In this document: positions 6,802 through 13,899 of the stretch, one piece after another
Position numbering within the stretch: position 1 is the first letter of the stretch
Layout: each line of letters starts with the position of its first letter
Assembly (NCBI GenBank): GCA_050261415.1
Contig: JBLNDG010000051.1
Location: forward strand, 1-22,708
DNA: 22,708 nt
Direction of reading: 5' to 3'
Source of the DNA: JBLNDG01 sp050261415
GTDB lineage: Bacteria > Bacillota > Clostridia > Lutisporales > Lutisporaceae
Program-made: the position numbers and the translations under genes
Notes under the pieces: generated by a model
What the model saw: only the letters and a program-made list of their open reading frames with translations
Databases searched by the model: none
Told to the model about the DNA's origin: nothing

Positions 6802-8433
6802 GTGCTTTTGGAGATAAACAATCTCAAGCAGTCTATCAATGAGCTTTCACCTGATGGCGATATAGATACAGTAAGGCTGCTTGCGGCAAAAAAGCTTAAA
6901 GTAAGCGAGAGTGACATACTTAGTGTAAAAATAGTCAGAAAGTCCATAGATGCCAGAGAAAAAAACAACATAATGTTTGTTTATTCTGCTGATGTTGAAA
7001 TAGCCGGCGGCGTAAGTCTGTCGAAGTACCGCACGCTTAAGGATGTACTTATAGCTGACGGGAAAGCGGACCGAAACAGAGAGGGAAGGCAGCAGGCATA
7101 TGGGACTGAGACAATCAATAACAGACCAATAATAATAGGAAGTGGACCGGCAGGCTTGTTTGCCGGTTTAATTTTGGCAGAGCATGGATACAAGCCCCTT
7201 ATTCTTGAACGGGGTTATGATGTTGACAGAAGAAGTGCAGCAATAGACACCTTTTTTAAAAGCGGTATATTTGATGAAAATTCAAATGTCCAGTTTGGGG
7301 AGGGCGGGGCAGGCACCTTCTCTGACGGGAAGCTGACTACAAGGATCAAGGATAACAGGGTAGATGCTGTGCTGGCAAAATTCATTGAAGCGGGAGCTCC
7401 CAAAGAAATTGCATATATAAACAAGCCCCATATCGGTACGGATACATTGAAGCTTGTTGTAAAGAATTTGAGGAACAGGATTATTGAACTTGGTGGAGAA
7501 GTAAGGTTTTCTTCCAAGGTTACGGATATAGCAATTAAGAATGGAAGTGCGTATGCCGTCTCTGTAAACGGCAGCCGCACGATTGAGTCCAATGTTATTA
7601 TTGCAGCGCTGGGGCACAGTGCGAGGGATACTTATGAAATGCTTTTTAATAAAGGGGTAAGGATTATTCCCAAGCCCTTCTCAATCGGGGTCAGGATAGA
7701 GCATTTGCAAAGTATGATAGATGAGGCACAGTATGGAAAGTTCGCAGGACATCCTAAGCTTGGTGCCGCTGACTACATACTTACCTTCAGGAGTGCTGCA
7801 ACAGGCAGGGCTGCTTACAGCTTCTGCATGTGCCCCGGGGGCATGGTTGTAGCTGCTGCTTCAGAAAATGGAATGCTTGTTACCAATGGTATGAGCGAAT
7901 ATAAAAGGGATAAGGAAAATGCAAACAGCGCCCTTGTTGTATCTGTATCGCCGGAGGATTTCATGAGCAGCCATCCGATGGCAGGAGTAGAGTACCAAAG
8001 AATATGGGAAGGTAAGGCATATGAGATGGGGGGACGGAATTTCCATGCTCCTGTCCAGCTGGTAGGAGACTTCTTTGAGGGCCGGGTATCAAGGGGACCG
8101 GGAAGCGTAAAACCAAGCTATGCTCCCGGAATAAAGATGTGTGATTTGAACCTGTGCCTGCCTGATTATGTAACTTCAACGATGAAAGAGGCAATTAAGA
8201 GCTTTGACAGAAAGATAAAAGGCTTCGGAAGCAAGGATGCTGTTCTGACGGGTGTAGAGACAAGAACATCCGCACCGGTCAGAATTGTAAGAAATGAAAA
8301 TATGGAATGTGAAAATGTACAAAACCTGTATCCCATTGGTGAAGGAGCAGGCTATGCAGGGGGCATAGTAAGCGCTGCGGTGGACGGTATAAAGGCGGCA
8401 GAAAAAATAATGCAGCGGTATAAGCCACTGTAA
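6802..8433 (+). CDS. Uncharacterised FAD-dependent dehydrogenase (COG2509 family)
   Basis: A 543-residue cytosolic flavoprotein. Residues 1-95 form the small N-terminal domain typical of COG2509. A dinucleotide-binding motif GSGPAG (113-118) and the family signature FGEGGAGTFSDGKLTTR (165-181) follow, and near the C-terminus is a second FAD-contact motif, PIGEGAGYAGGI. These proteins are annotated as NAD(P)/FAD-dependent oxidoreductases; substrate and physiological role are unknown to me. The GTG start is preceded by GGGGAG. The gene lies 35 bp after cdaR and is probably part of the cdaA-cdaR transcript. It occupies the place where glmM is commonly found, although I do not infer any glucosamine-related function from that. 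Confidence 0.88.
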   Translation: MLLEINNLKQSINELSPDGDIDTVRLLAAKKLKVSESDILSVKIVRKSIDAREKNNIMFVYSADVEIAGGVSLSKYRTLKDVLIADGKADRNREGRQQAYGTETINNRPIIIGSGPAGLFAGLILAEHGYKPLILERGYDVDRRSAAIDTFFKSGIFDENSNVQFGEGGAGTFSDGKLTTRIKDNRVDAVLAKFIEAGAPKEIAYINKPHIGTDTLKLVVKNLRNRIIELGGEVRFSSKVTDIAIKNGSAYAVSVNGSRTIESNVIIAALGHSARDTYEMLFNKGVRIIPKPFSIGVRIEHLQSMIDEAQYGKFAGHPKLGAADYILTFRSAATGRAAYSFCMCPGGMVVAAASENGMLVTNGMSEYKRDKENANSALVVSVSPEDFMSSHPMAGVEYQRIWEGKAYEMGGRNFHAPVQLVGDFFEGRVSRGPGSVKPSYAPGIKMCDLNLCLPDYVTSTMKEAIKSFDRKIKGFGSKDAVLTGVETRTSAPVRIVRNENMECENVQNLYPIGEGAGYAGGIVSAAVDGIKAAEKIMQRYKPL

Positions 8434-8439
8434 GAACTG

Positions 8440-8455
8440 GTCGCAAGATTGCGAC
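8440..8455. repeat. Short palindrome GTCGCAA-GA-TTGCGAC
   Basis: A perfect palindrome with 7-bp arms, 7 bp after the flavoprotein stop codon. Its right arm begins the left terminal inverted repeat of the adjoining element (8449-8714), and a third copy of the TCGCAA core closes that element at 8709-8714. Confidence 0.6.
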
Positions 8456-8714
8456 ACAAGGAACGGGTAACACTGAAGACACGGAAGCCAACTGAAGACA
8501 CGGCGGGGAAAAATAAGAGTTACTGTGTAATTCCGCAGGAATTCCGTGAAAAATCTGTGTGTTCCGTGGTTTTCGTTTCTGCACCCGTAGGGGATACCCT
8601 GGCTTCCCCGTGCCACGAGCCGCGCGGCAATAGACAATAGGATTTCAGGGATGGGCTTCGAAGTCCGGCTTGAACCCATAGCCCATAGCCCATAGCCTGA
8701 TGAATGTGTCGCAA
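8449..8714. mobile_element. MITE-like intergenic repeat element with 10-bp terminal inverted repeats
   Basis: The element is bounded by TTGCGACACA (8449-8458) and its exact reverse complement TGTGTCGCAA (8705-8714), 266 bp end to end. It fills most of the gap between the flavoprotein and the regulator gene. Inside are two copies of ACTGAAGACACGG 19 bp apart (8472-8484, 8491-8503). A segment around 8540-8575 rich in TCCGTG/TTCCGTGG is partly complementary to them. Three CCCATAG heptads lie near the right end. The segment is richer in G+C than its surroundings and has no convincing gene. No clear target-site duplication is seen, so this could be a composite of interspersed repeats rather than a true non-autonomous transposon. 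Confidence 0.5.
8675..8697. repeat. Heptad repeat CCCATAG x3
   Basis: Three perfect tandem copies of CCCATAG plus two further bases. Related heptads (GCCCATA, GCCCATT, GCCAATG) occur at 16056-16081, in the gap between ptb and the second buk. The two sites therefore carry the same class of interspersed intergenic repeat. Confidence 0.75.
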
Positions 8715-8792
8715 CAAATCTTTAGTGCGAAACGCGAATTTCGAAACATACCCTGAATGAATACCATAAGTAAAATTCTGTGAGGTTGTTTT

Positions 8793-10508
8793 ATGGAAAA
8801 GGATATAGAACTGATACTGAATTCAACTCATGATGCGATGATTGTTGTTAATACAAAAGGAATTATTACGCTCTTCAACAAGGCGGCAGAAAAGCTTACA
8901 CTGATAAAGGCAGAGGACGCCCTGGGCAGGTATGTAGCTGACGTTATTAAAGATACAAGACTTCCATATATATTGGAGACGGGAAAATCGGAGCTGCACC
9001 AGCAGCAAAATCTGGGAAACATTAAAATAATAACAAACAGGATGCCCATAAGGGATGACAGCGGAAATATAATAGGGGCCACTGCCGTATTCAGGGATAT
9101 CACGGAAGTAATAAAGCTTGCCGAGGAAATAACCAATCTTAAGGAAATGAAGAGCTTGCTGGAAGCAATCTTTAATGCCACCCAGGATGCAATTTCGGTT
9201 GTAGATCAGAAGGGCCTCGGAGTTATGGTCAACCCTGCTTATACAAAGATAACCGGACTTTCCGAGAAGGATGTGATAGGGGCGCCCGCAACAGTAGATA
9301 TTGCAGAGGGTGAGAGCATACACATGCAGGTAATAAAAACCAAGAAACCCGTAAAGGGAGCACTGCTGAAAGTCGGCCCAGCCCGTAAAGAGGTTCTGGT
9401 AAATGCGGCGCCTATAATAGTTGACGGCGAATTACGGGGAAGTGTCGGCGTGTTGCATGACCTTTCGCAAATAACCAAGCTTACCAATGAATTGAAACAG
9501 GCAAAGGAGATAATAAGAAGCCTTGAAGCAAAATATACCTTTGATGATATAGTTGGCAAAGATCCTCTGCTCCTTGCCGCAATTGACAAGGCAAAAAAGG
9601 CTGCAGAAACTCCTGTTACAGTTCTTCTGCGAGGTGAAAGCGGTACCGGAAAAGAAATCTTTGCCCATGCGATACACAATGCAAGTGAAAGAAAATACAG
9701 GAAATTTATAAGAGTTAACTGTTCTGCCATTCCCGAATCCCTATTGGAATCAGAGCTTTTCGGTTATGAAGAGGGTGCTTTTACCGGAGCGAAAAAAGGC
9801 GGAAGAAGGGGATTATTTGAGGAAGCGAGCGGAGGTACGATATTTCTTGATGAAATAGGGGAGATACCTTCAGGAACCCAGGCAAAGCTTTTGAGAGTAC
9901 TCCAGGAAAAAGAACTGGTAAGAGTGGGCGGGACAGAAGCCGTAAATATAGATGTAAGGGTAATTGCCGCTACAAATCTTGACCTTGAATCTGCTATAAA
10001 CAACGGCAGGTTCAGAGCTGACTTATATTACAGGTTGAATGCATACCCTATAAAAATACCACCTCTAAGAATGCGTAAAGGGGATATCTATGACTTGTCT
10101 CTTTTGTTCATAAAGAAGTTCAACCAGCAGTTCGGACGCAACGTACAAGACATATCCCACCAGGCCATACATAAACTGAAATCATACAGTTGGCCCGGTA
10201 ATGTAAGAGAGCTTGAAAACGTAATAGGCCGTGCAATAATAAACATGAAGATAAATGATGCGGTAATTCACGAGACTCACCTGCCGCAGTTCGAAAGGCT
10301 TGCAGACAAAACGGCAGAGCCATCCGGCGGGGATGCAAACTACGGAGATGTAACAATGAGCCTTGAAGAAGTGGTTGAACAGGCAGAAAAGAAGTATATA
10401 ACACTTCTGATGAAGGAATGTGAGGGCAATAAAACTAAAGCTGCGAGAATGATGAATATTTCTTTGAGAAGCTTGTATTACAAGCTGGAGAGGTATGGAA
10501 TAGAATAA
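8793..10508 (+). CDS. Sigma-54-dependent transcriptional activator with two PAS domains (BkdR-like)
   Basis: A 571-residue enhancer-binding protein that would remodel RNA polymerase-sigma-54 by ATP hydrolysis. Domains in order are PAS 1 (about 1-105), PAS 2 (about 120-225), AAA+ (about 250-480) and a C-terminal Fis-type helix-turn-helix (about 543-566). Key motifs are intact: Walker A GESGTGKE (281-288), the sigma-54 contact loop GAFTGA (328-333), Walker B GGTIFLDE (347-354) and the arginine-finger segment RFRADLYYRLN (406-416). It has no receiver domain, so it should sense a small molecule or redox state through the PAS domains. The ATG has GTGAGG upstream. A consensus sigma-54 promoter lies at 13854, in front of the ptb/buk/vor operon, making that operon the likely target. 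B. subtilis BkdR, a PAS-containing activator of a ptb-buk-bkd operon, is the closest functional precedent I know. Confidence 0.93.
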   Translation: MEKDIELILNSTHDAMIVVNTKGIITLFNKAAEKLTLIKAEDALGRYVADVIKDTRLPYILETGKSELHQQQNLGNIKIITNRMPIRDDSGNIIGATAVFRDITEVIKLAEEITNLKEMKSLLEAIFNATQDAISVVDQKGLGVMVNPAYTKITGLSEKDVIGAPATVDIAEGESIHMQVIKTKKPVKGALLKVGPARKEVLVNAAPIIVDGELRGSVGVLHDLSQITKLTNELKQAKEIIRSLEAKYTFDDIVGKDPLLLAAIDKAKKAAETPVTVLLRGESGTGKEIFAHAIHNASERKYRKFIRVNCSAIPESLLESELFGYEEGAFTGAKKGGRRGLFEEASGGTIFLDEIGEIPSGTQAKLLRVLQEKELVRVGGTEAVNIDVRVIAATNLDLESAINNGRFRADLYYRLNAYPIKIPPLRMRKGDIYDLSLLFIKKFNQQFGRNVQDISHQAIHKLKSYSWPGNVRELENVIGRAIINMKINDAVIHETHLPQFERLADKTAEPSGGDANYGDVTMSLEEVVEQAEKKYITLLMKECEGNKTKAARMMNISLRSLYYKLERYGIE

Positions 10509-10517
10509 ACAATTTGA

Positions 10518-10548
10518 GCATATCAGGTTTTTGCTGTGCGGTTTTTTT
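10518..10548 (+). terminator. Probable intrinsic terminator after the sigma-54 activator
   Basis: A weak stem (GCA..CAG paired with CTG-TGC, with a 3-nt bulge) is followed by GG and seven T residues, with another seven-T run at 10552-10558. It starts 10 bp after the stop codon. The position and T-runs support termination; the stem is poor. Confidence 0.5.
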
Positions 10549-10560
10549 GAATTTTTTTAT

Positions 10561-10683
10561 AATGCATAGGAAAGTATAAATTTCCGATGTGGGCCCACGA
10601 AACAAGTTCGTTACACCCACAACATCAATGTAAGGTTTTCTTATGAGAAAACCTCTAGTGTGATACTTTCCGTTAAATGCATT
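10561..10683 (+). ncRNA. Unrecognised structured element (three-way-junction RNA or MITE-like)
   Basis: The outer arms AATGCAT (10561-10567) / ATGCATT (10677-10683) and GGAAAGTAT (10569-10577) / ATACTTTCC (10663-10671) enclose two inner hairpins. The first runs 10586-10626: GATGT/ACATC, then GGG/CCC, then ACGAA/TTCGT. The second is a perfect 9-bp stem, AGGTTTTCT (10633-10641) / AGAAAACCT (10646-10654), with a TATG loop. GGAAA can also pair with a nearer TTTCC (10581-10585), giving a mutually exclusive alternative. I do not recognise the family. It may be a leader/regulatory RNA, or a small inverted-repeat element whose folded ends only look like RNA. The strand is assumed from the genes around it. 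Confidence 0.45.
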
Positions 10684-10689
10684 TCATAA

Positions 10690-10734
10690 AAGGCTTCCTT
10701 GGTCGTTAAGATGCTTCAATAGAAGACTTTTTTA
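10690..10734 (+). terminator. Terminator-like hairpin A (homologous to the one at 13792)
   Basis: AAGGCTTC (10690-10697) pairs with GAAGACTT, with one mismatch, and a T-run follows. The 45-nt segment aligns without gaps to 13792-13836 with 33 identities. The shared loop core is TGCTTCA, and compensatory differences occur in the stem. It lies upstream of the permease gene. Confidence 0.55.
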
Positions 10735-10737
10735 CTG

Positions 10738-10767
10738 AGACGAAGAATTTTTGGAAATTTTTCGTCT
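10738..10767 (+). terminator. Hairpin AGACGAA/TTCGTCT
   Basis: A 7-bp outer stem AGACGAA (10738-10744) / TTCGTCT (10761-10767) with an inner AATTT/AAATT helix and an AT-rich trailer, but no strong T-run. It follows hairpin A directly and may act with it. The remaining 10768-10893 holds only the permease RBS (GGAGG at 10881-10885). Confidence 0.4.
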
Positions 10768-10893
10768 TATTATATGTATGGCATTTTTATGAATGTTGGA
10801 AGTTTATCCGAAAGTATGGCAATTTATGGATATAAGTGGTAAAATTATGCTGTTGGCATGTTGGTGCCGCAGAAGCACCCGGAGGTAGCGACA

Positions 10894-12702
10894 TTGAGGA
10901 TAATAATCAAATATCTGTTGAAAAACATATGCGAAAAGAAGCTGAGAACCTTTCTGATAATGCTTGCTATAGTGCTTTCCTCGGGGGTCTTTTTCGGATC
11001 AACAGCAATATCCGGGAGCCTGACGAAAAGCTTTACTGCAGCACTGAAGGGCTATTTCGGAAACTGTGATATTGTGATAAGACCCTCAAAGAATTCTCCT
11101 TCGAATTTTTTCTATACAGCAGGAGCAGAAAGGTACGGTAATGACTTTGAATATGTAATCGGAGAAATAAGTACCGGAGCTTTATATAAGACTAAAAAGA
11201 ATGAAGAAGTAAATATATACCTGAAGGGCATACTTCTAGAGGATTTACAGAAAATGAACCCTTTCAGCATAGAGCAGCAATCATACCTATATCCCTTCGA
11301 TGGGAGAAAAATAATAATATCCAGCGTGACTGCCGGCCAATACTCGCTTAAACTTGGGGATACAATAACCCTTGGAATCGGAGAAGGAAGGTTTAAGTTC
11401 AGAATATCGGGGATAGCTGCACCGACTGGGCATTTCAAAGGAAGTCCGGAGCAAGTCAATGCAGTTGTACCGAGAAGTACTTTGAGTTCCATTGCGAACG
11501 CAAGGGGAAAGGTTAATACGGCATATATAAAGCTAAAGGACCCTGGAGAAAAGCAGCGGTTTATAAAAAAGCTGTCAGAAGAATATAAGAAATACAGCGT
11601 TGATGAGCCGTTCCCCTATGAAATGATTAAGCAGCAGACATCAGAAATTTCAGCGATTTTCATGATGCTTTCTTCTGTTGTGTTCTTCATGAGTTTGTTT
11701 ATAATTTACTCATCCTTCAAGGTGATTACTGCAGAGAGACTTCCTGTTATAGGCATATTCAGGAGTATCGGAGCTACAGGGAGAATAACCAATCTCATGC
11801 TCCTCGGTGAAAGTATGCTCTACGGGACAATTGGTGGGGTGCTGGGCTGCGGCCTGGGAGTGGGGATATTATATCTGATGGCATATGCAATGAATAATAT
11901 GGCAAGCTCTGGCGCAGGAATATCTCTTAATACCACGATAGATTTCTCTGTGATTCATCTTGTATTTACACTCCTGATGGCAGTTGTACTATGCCTTATG
12001 GGATCAGTAATACCAATATTCAAGGTTTCAAAGATTTCTGTGAAGGATATAGTGTTGAACCTCGTTCAAAAAACTGCAAAGCGAAAGAAGAGCAGACTCG
12101 TGCTCGGGATTGTTTTTATTCTTGTAGTCTTTGCGCTTTCGTTCTCGGATTCGGATAATCTGCGCCCCATAGTTGCAGGTTTGGGTATGGTCTTGTCATT
12201 AGCTTCCCTGACTATGCTGGTGCCTTATATTACGGCAATATTTGTTCGGCTCTTTGAAAACGTATACTCCCGTATATTTGGGAGCATAGGTGTGATTGCA
12301 GTAAAAAACCTCAGAGATAACAGAAACATAGTTAACAATATTACGATGCTGGCAATAGGAATATCAAGCCTGCTTATGATAAATACAGCCGGGTACGATT
12401 CTGCTGTAAGTATAAACGACAACTACAACAATACAAAATATGATATTGAAGTGTATACAGGACGTGCAGACCGCAATTTCGCCAGGATGATACTCGGAAT
12501 AGACGGGGTTAAAGATGTATATGGCGATTATTCCTTTTATCATGTGGAACTGGCTGGAAGGAAGGAATATATCAGTGAAGTGACAGGCATTGACAAAGCA
12601 AAATTCATGGATTTTTTTAAGCTTGATATGGATGGAGACCCGAAAGCAGCTTTCGATAAGCTGGAGGAAGATAGAAACATCCTTGAAATTAAATATGAAT
12701 GA
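10894..12702 (+). CDS. FtsX-family ABC transporter permease, C-terminally truncated
   Basis: This family forms the membrane part of MacB/FtsX-type ABC systems that move or release lipid-linked or peptide cargo. The TTG at 10894 (602 residues) is chosen because GGAGG lies 8 nt upstream and the family begins there with RIIIKYLLKN. The upstream ATG at 10858 adds 12 atypical residues and has no RBS. Visible parts are TM1 (about 22-40), an extracytosolic MacB-like domain, three TMs forming an FtsX domain (about 255-390), two further TMs, a TM at about 480-500 that opens a second half, and a second extracytosolic domain. The reading frame stops inside that domain, just after EEDRNILE. The usual final FtsX domain of about 200 residues and three TMs is missing. 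No ATPase partner is nearby. It is probably a non-functional remnant. Confidence 0.8.
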   Translation: MRIIIKYLLKNICEKKLRTFLIMLAIVLSSGVFFGSTAISGSLTKSFTAALKGYFGNCDIVIRPSKNSPSNFFYTAGAERYGNDFEYVIGEISTGALYKTKKNEEVNIYLKGILLEDLQKMNPFSIEQQSYLYPFDGRKIIISSVTAGQYSLKLGDTITLGIGEGRFKFRISGIAAPTGHFKGSPEQVNAVVPRSTLSSIANARGKVNTAYIKLKDPGEKQRFIKKLSEEYKKYSVDEPFPYEMIKQQTSEISAIFMMLSSVVFFMSLFIIYSSFKVITAERLPVIGIFRSIGATGRITNLMLLGESMLYGTIGGVLGCGLGVGILYLMAYAMNNMASSGAGISLNTTIDFSVIHLVFTLLMAVVLCLMGSVIPIFKVSKISVKDIVLNLVQKTAKRKKSRLVLGIVFILVVFALSFSDSDNLRPIVAGLGMVLSLASLTMLVPYITAIFVRLFENVYSRIFGSIGVIAVKNLRDNRNIVNNITMLAIGISSLLMINTAGYDSAVSINDNYNNTKYDIEVYTGRADRNFARMILGIDGVKDVYGDYSFYHVELAGRKEYISEVTGIDKAKFMDFFKLDMDGDPKAAFDKLEEDRNILEIKYE

Positions 12703-12735
12703 TAACCTGTTACAGAGTTTAAGGGGGGAACACGA

Positions 12736-13683
12736 TTGCAGAATAATACAATCAAAGGAATACTTTTGGCAATGGTAGTTTTGGTAGCGGCTGCTTTTTT
12801 TATGGGCTGCAGCTTGCTTGACAAGTATGGGTTGGGTATCCCGGGAATGCAGGGCGCATCTGATACAGAGGCCGTCAATATCGGAACTGATGATTTTGAA
12901 AACATAGAGCGGATCGTTAGTGAATCGCCGGATGGCAAAACAAAAATTTATCTTAGCTCTGACAATAATCTGTTTATTAAAGACAATAACACAAACAAAA
13001 TTATATATAGAAATTATGAAAAAGACAGTGAGCTTTTAAGGCATCCATATTCTCTGTGGTCTACCGATTTCTTCCGGATACAATGGAGTGATGACAGCAG
13101 CTATGCGTATATAATCGACAGCATATATGATTTCAAAAATGATAAGCTTATACCTTTGAAGGATTGCCTGATATTTTCCTGGGTGGGCAACAGGGGAGTA
13201 TACCTCTCGGATGGAAAGCTTGTTGAAGGAAAGTTCTGGGATCATGGCTTTTATGGGTTATATGCATCCCAAAAGCTAAAGATTTTTGAGGCTGGTAATA
13301 CCAGAATTGCTAAAGAGCTGAATGATGGAAGGTATTTCATTGTTTCAGAAGATACCTGGGATGAAGACGAAAGAACACTTTTCAGGTGCTTAGGCCCCAC
13401 GATCAAAGTAAAAACCGCAAGATTCAAGTATGATGACGAGCATATGTATGATAAGCTGATCAAGGCTTACCAGGAGCTAAGGGAGGACGAGAAGGCATGG
13501 AAGCTTTTAAACGGCAGTTATACCGGGGCGGCAGTACGGGAAAAAGCGCTGCAAGACTTCCGAAAAATCCAAGCCCTTTATCCGGTAAAGCTTCTTGAAG
13601 AGCAGTTCTCGGAAGATCATTTGAATTGGGATTTTGATATGGGCTTTTATATAGTTGATATTATTGAAGAACGTATAAGCTAA
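12736..13683 (+). CDS. Putative lipoprotein of unknown function
   Basis: A 315-residue protein with a lipoprotein signal (hydrophobic 8-23, lipobox FMGC with Cys25), so it should be anchored outside the membrane. Residues about 50-200 contain short repeating beta motifs (SPDGKTKIYLSSDNNLFIKD, WSDDSSYAYII, LIFSWVGNRGVYLSDGKL) that suggest a propeller-like WD40/TolB-type fold. Residues about 235-300 are charged and probably helical. I do not recognise a family. The start is TTG with a strong AAGGGGGG 7 nt upstream. It follows the truncated permease by 33 bp; whether it once served that transporter is unknown. It is followed by the palindromic enhancer-like site of the buk operon. Confidence 0.75.
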   Translation: MQNNTIKGILLAMVVLVAAAFFMGCSLLDKYGLGIPGMQGASDTEAVNIGTDDFENIERIVSESPDGKTKIYLSSDNNLFIKDNNTNKIIYRNYEKDSELLRHPYSLWSTDFFRIQWSDDSSYAYIIDSIYDFKNDKLIPLKDCLIFSWVGNRGVYLSDGKLVEGKFWDHGFYGLYASQKLKIFEAGNTRIAKELNDGRYFIVSEDTWDEDERTLFRCLGPTIKVKTARFKYDDEHMYDKLIKAYQELREDEKAWKLLNGSYTGAAVREKALQDFRKIQALYPVKLLEEQFSEDHLNWDFDMGFYIVDIIEERIS

Positions 13684-13699
13684 TATAATATACTATAGC

Positions 13700-13745
13700 C
13701 ATGCAATAAATTGCAAAAATAAAGTATTTTGCAATTTATTGCATG
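13700..13745. promoter_or_regulatory. Paired palindromes: candidate enhancer (UAS) for the sigma-54 activator
   Basis: A perfect 19-bp inverted repeat (arms 13700-13718 and 13727-13745, 8-bp spacer). Each arm contains its own dyad: TGCAAT-AA-ATTGCA (13702-13715) and TGCAAT-TT-ATTGCA (13730-13743), with centres 28 bp apart. It lies about 110-155 bp upstream of the -24/-12 promoter at 13854, the usual distance for enhancer-binding protein sites. As a terminator it would be unusual: the stem is AT-rich and no T-run follows. Binding by the activator encoded at 8793-10508 is inferred. Confidence 0.6.
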
Positions 13746-13791
13746 CAAATTGATTCAATATATAAATCCGGTTTTTAGGTGAGTTTCTTAT

Positions 13792-13836
13792 AAGGTCTCC
13801 TCGATTATTTAACTGCTTCATTAGAGGCCTTTTTTA
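13792..13836 (+). terminator. Intrinsic terminator-like hairpin B
   Basis: AAGGTCTC (13792-13799) pairs with GAGGCCTT (13824-13831, one T-G wobble), followed by a T-run. It is homologous to hairpin A at 10690-10734. It probably ends transcription from the lipoprotein gene and insulates the sigma-54 promoter that follows. Confidence 0.65.
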
Positions 13837-13853
13837 TTTTTTGACAAAATTAG

Positions 13854-13869
13854 TGGCACATAACTTGCA
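13854..13869 (+). promoter_or_regulatory. Sigma-54 (-24/-12) promoter for the buk-ptb-buk-vor operon
   Basis: TGGCAC (13854-13859), 5 nt, then TTGCA (13865-13869). This is an exact match to the TGGCAC-N5-TTGC(A/T) consensus, with GG and GC correctly spaced. Transcription would start near 13880, leaving a leader of about 125 nt before the GTG at 14007. No good sigma-A promoter is seen in the same gap, so expression should depend on sigma-54 and an activator. Confidence 0.85.
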
Positions 13870-13899
13870 TATTAATTTTGTTGAATATCTAAAAAAAAT

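Noticed and set aside
8449..8640. 63-codon plus-strand reading frame inside the repeat island
   Set aside because: It lies wholly within repeats, has no convincing RBS and no recognisable protein pattern.
8675..8697. Short tandem repeats as a CRISPR array
   Set aside because: The units are 7 bp with no spacers and there are no cas genes.
8728..8743. CGAAA...TTTCG inverted repeat before the sigma-54 activator as an autoregulatory operator
   Set aside because: The arms are only 5 bp and unlike the TGCAAT dyads upstream of the buk promoter; too weak to call.
10855..10870. TGGCAT...TGC resembling a second sigma-54 promoter before the permease
   Set aside because: GG and GC are separated by 9 rather than 10 bases and the -12 TTGC is not present.
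13700..13745. Large palindrome as an intrinsic terminator for the lipoprotein gene
   Set aside because: The stem is AT-rich, no T-run follows, and a better terminator lies at 13792-13836; the internal dyads fit protein binding better.
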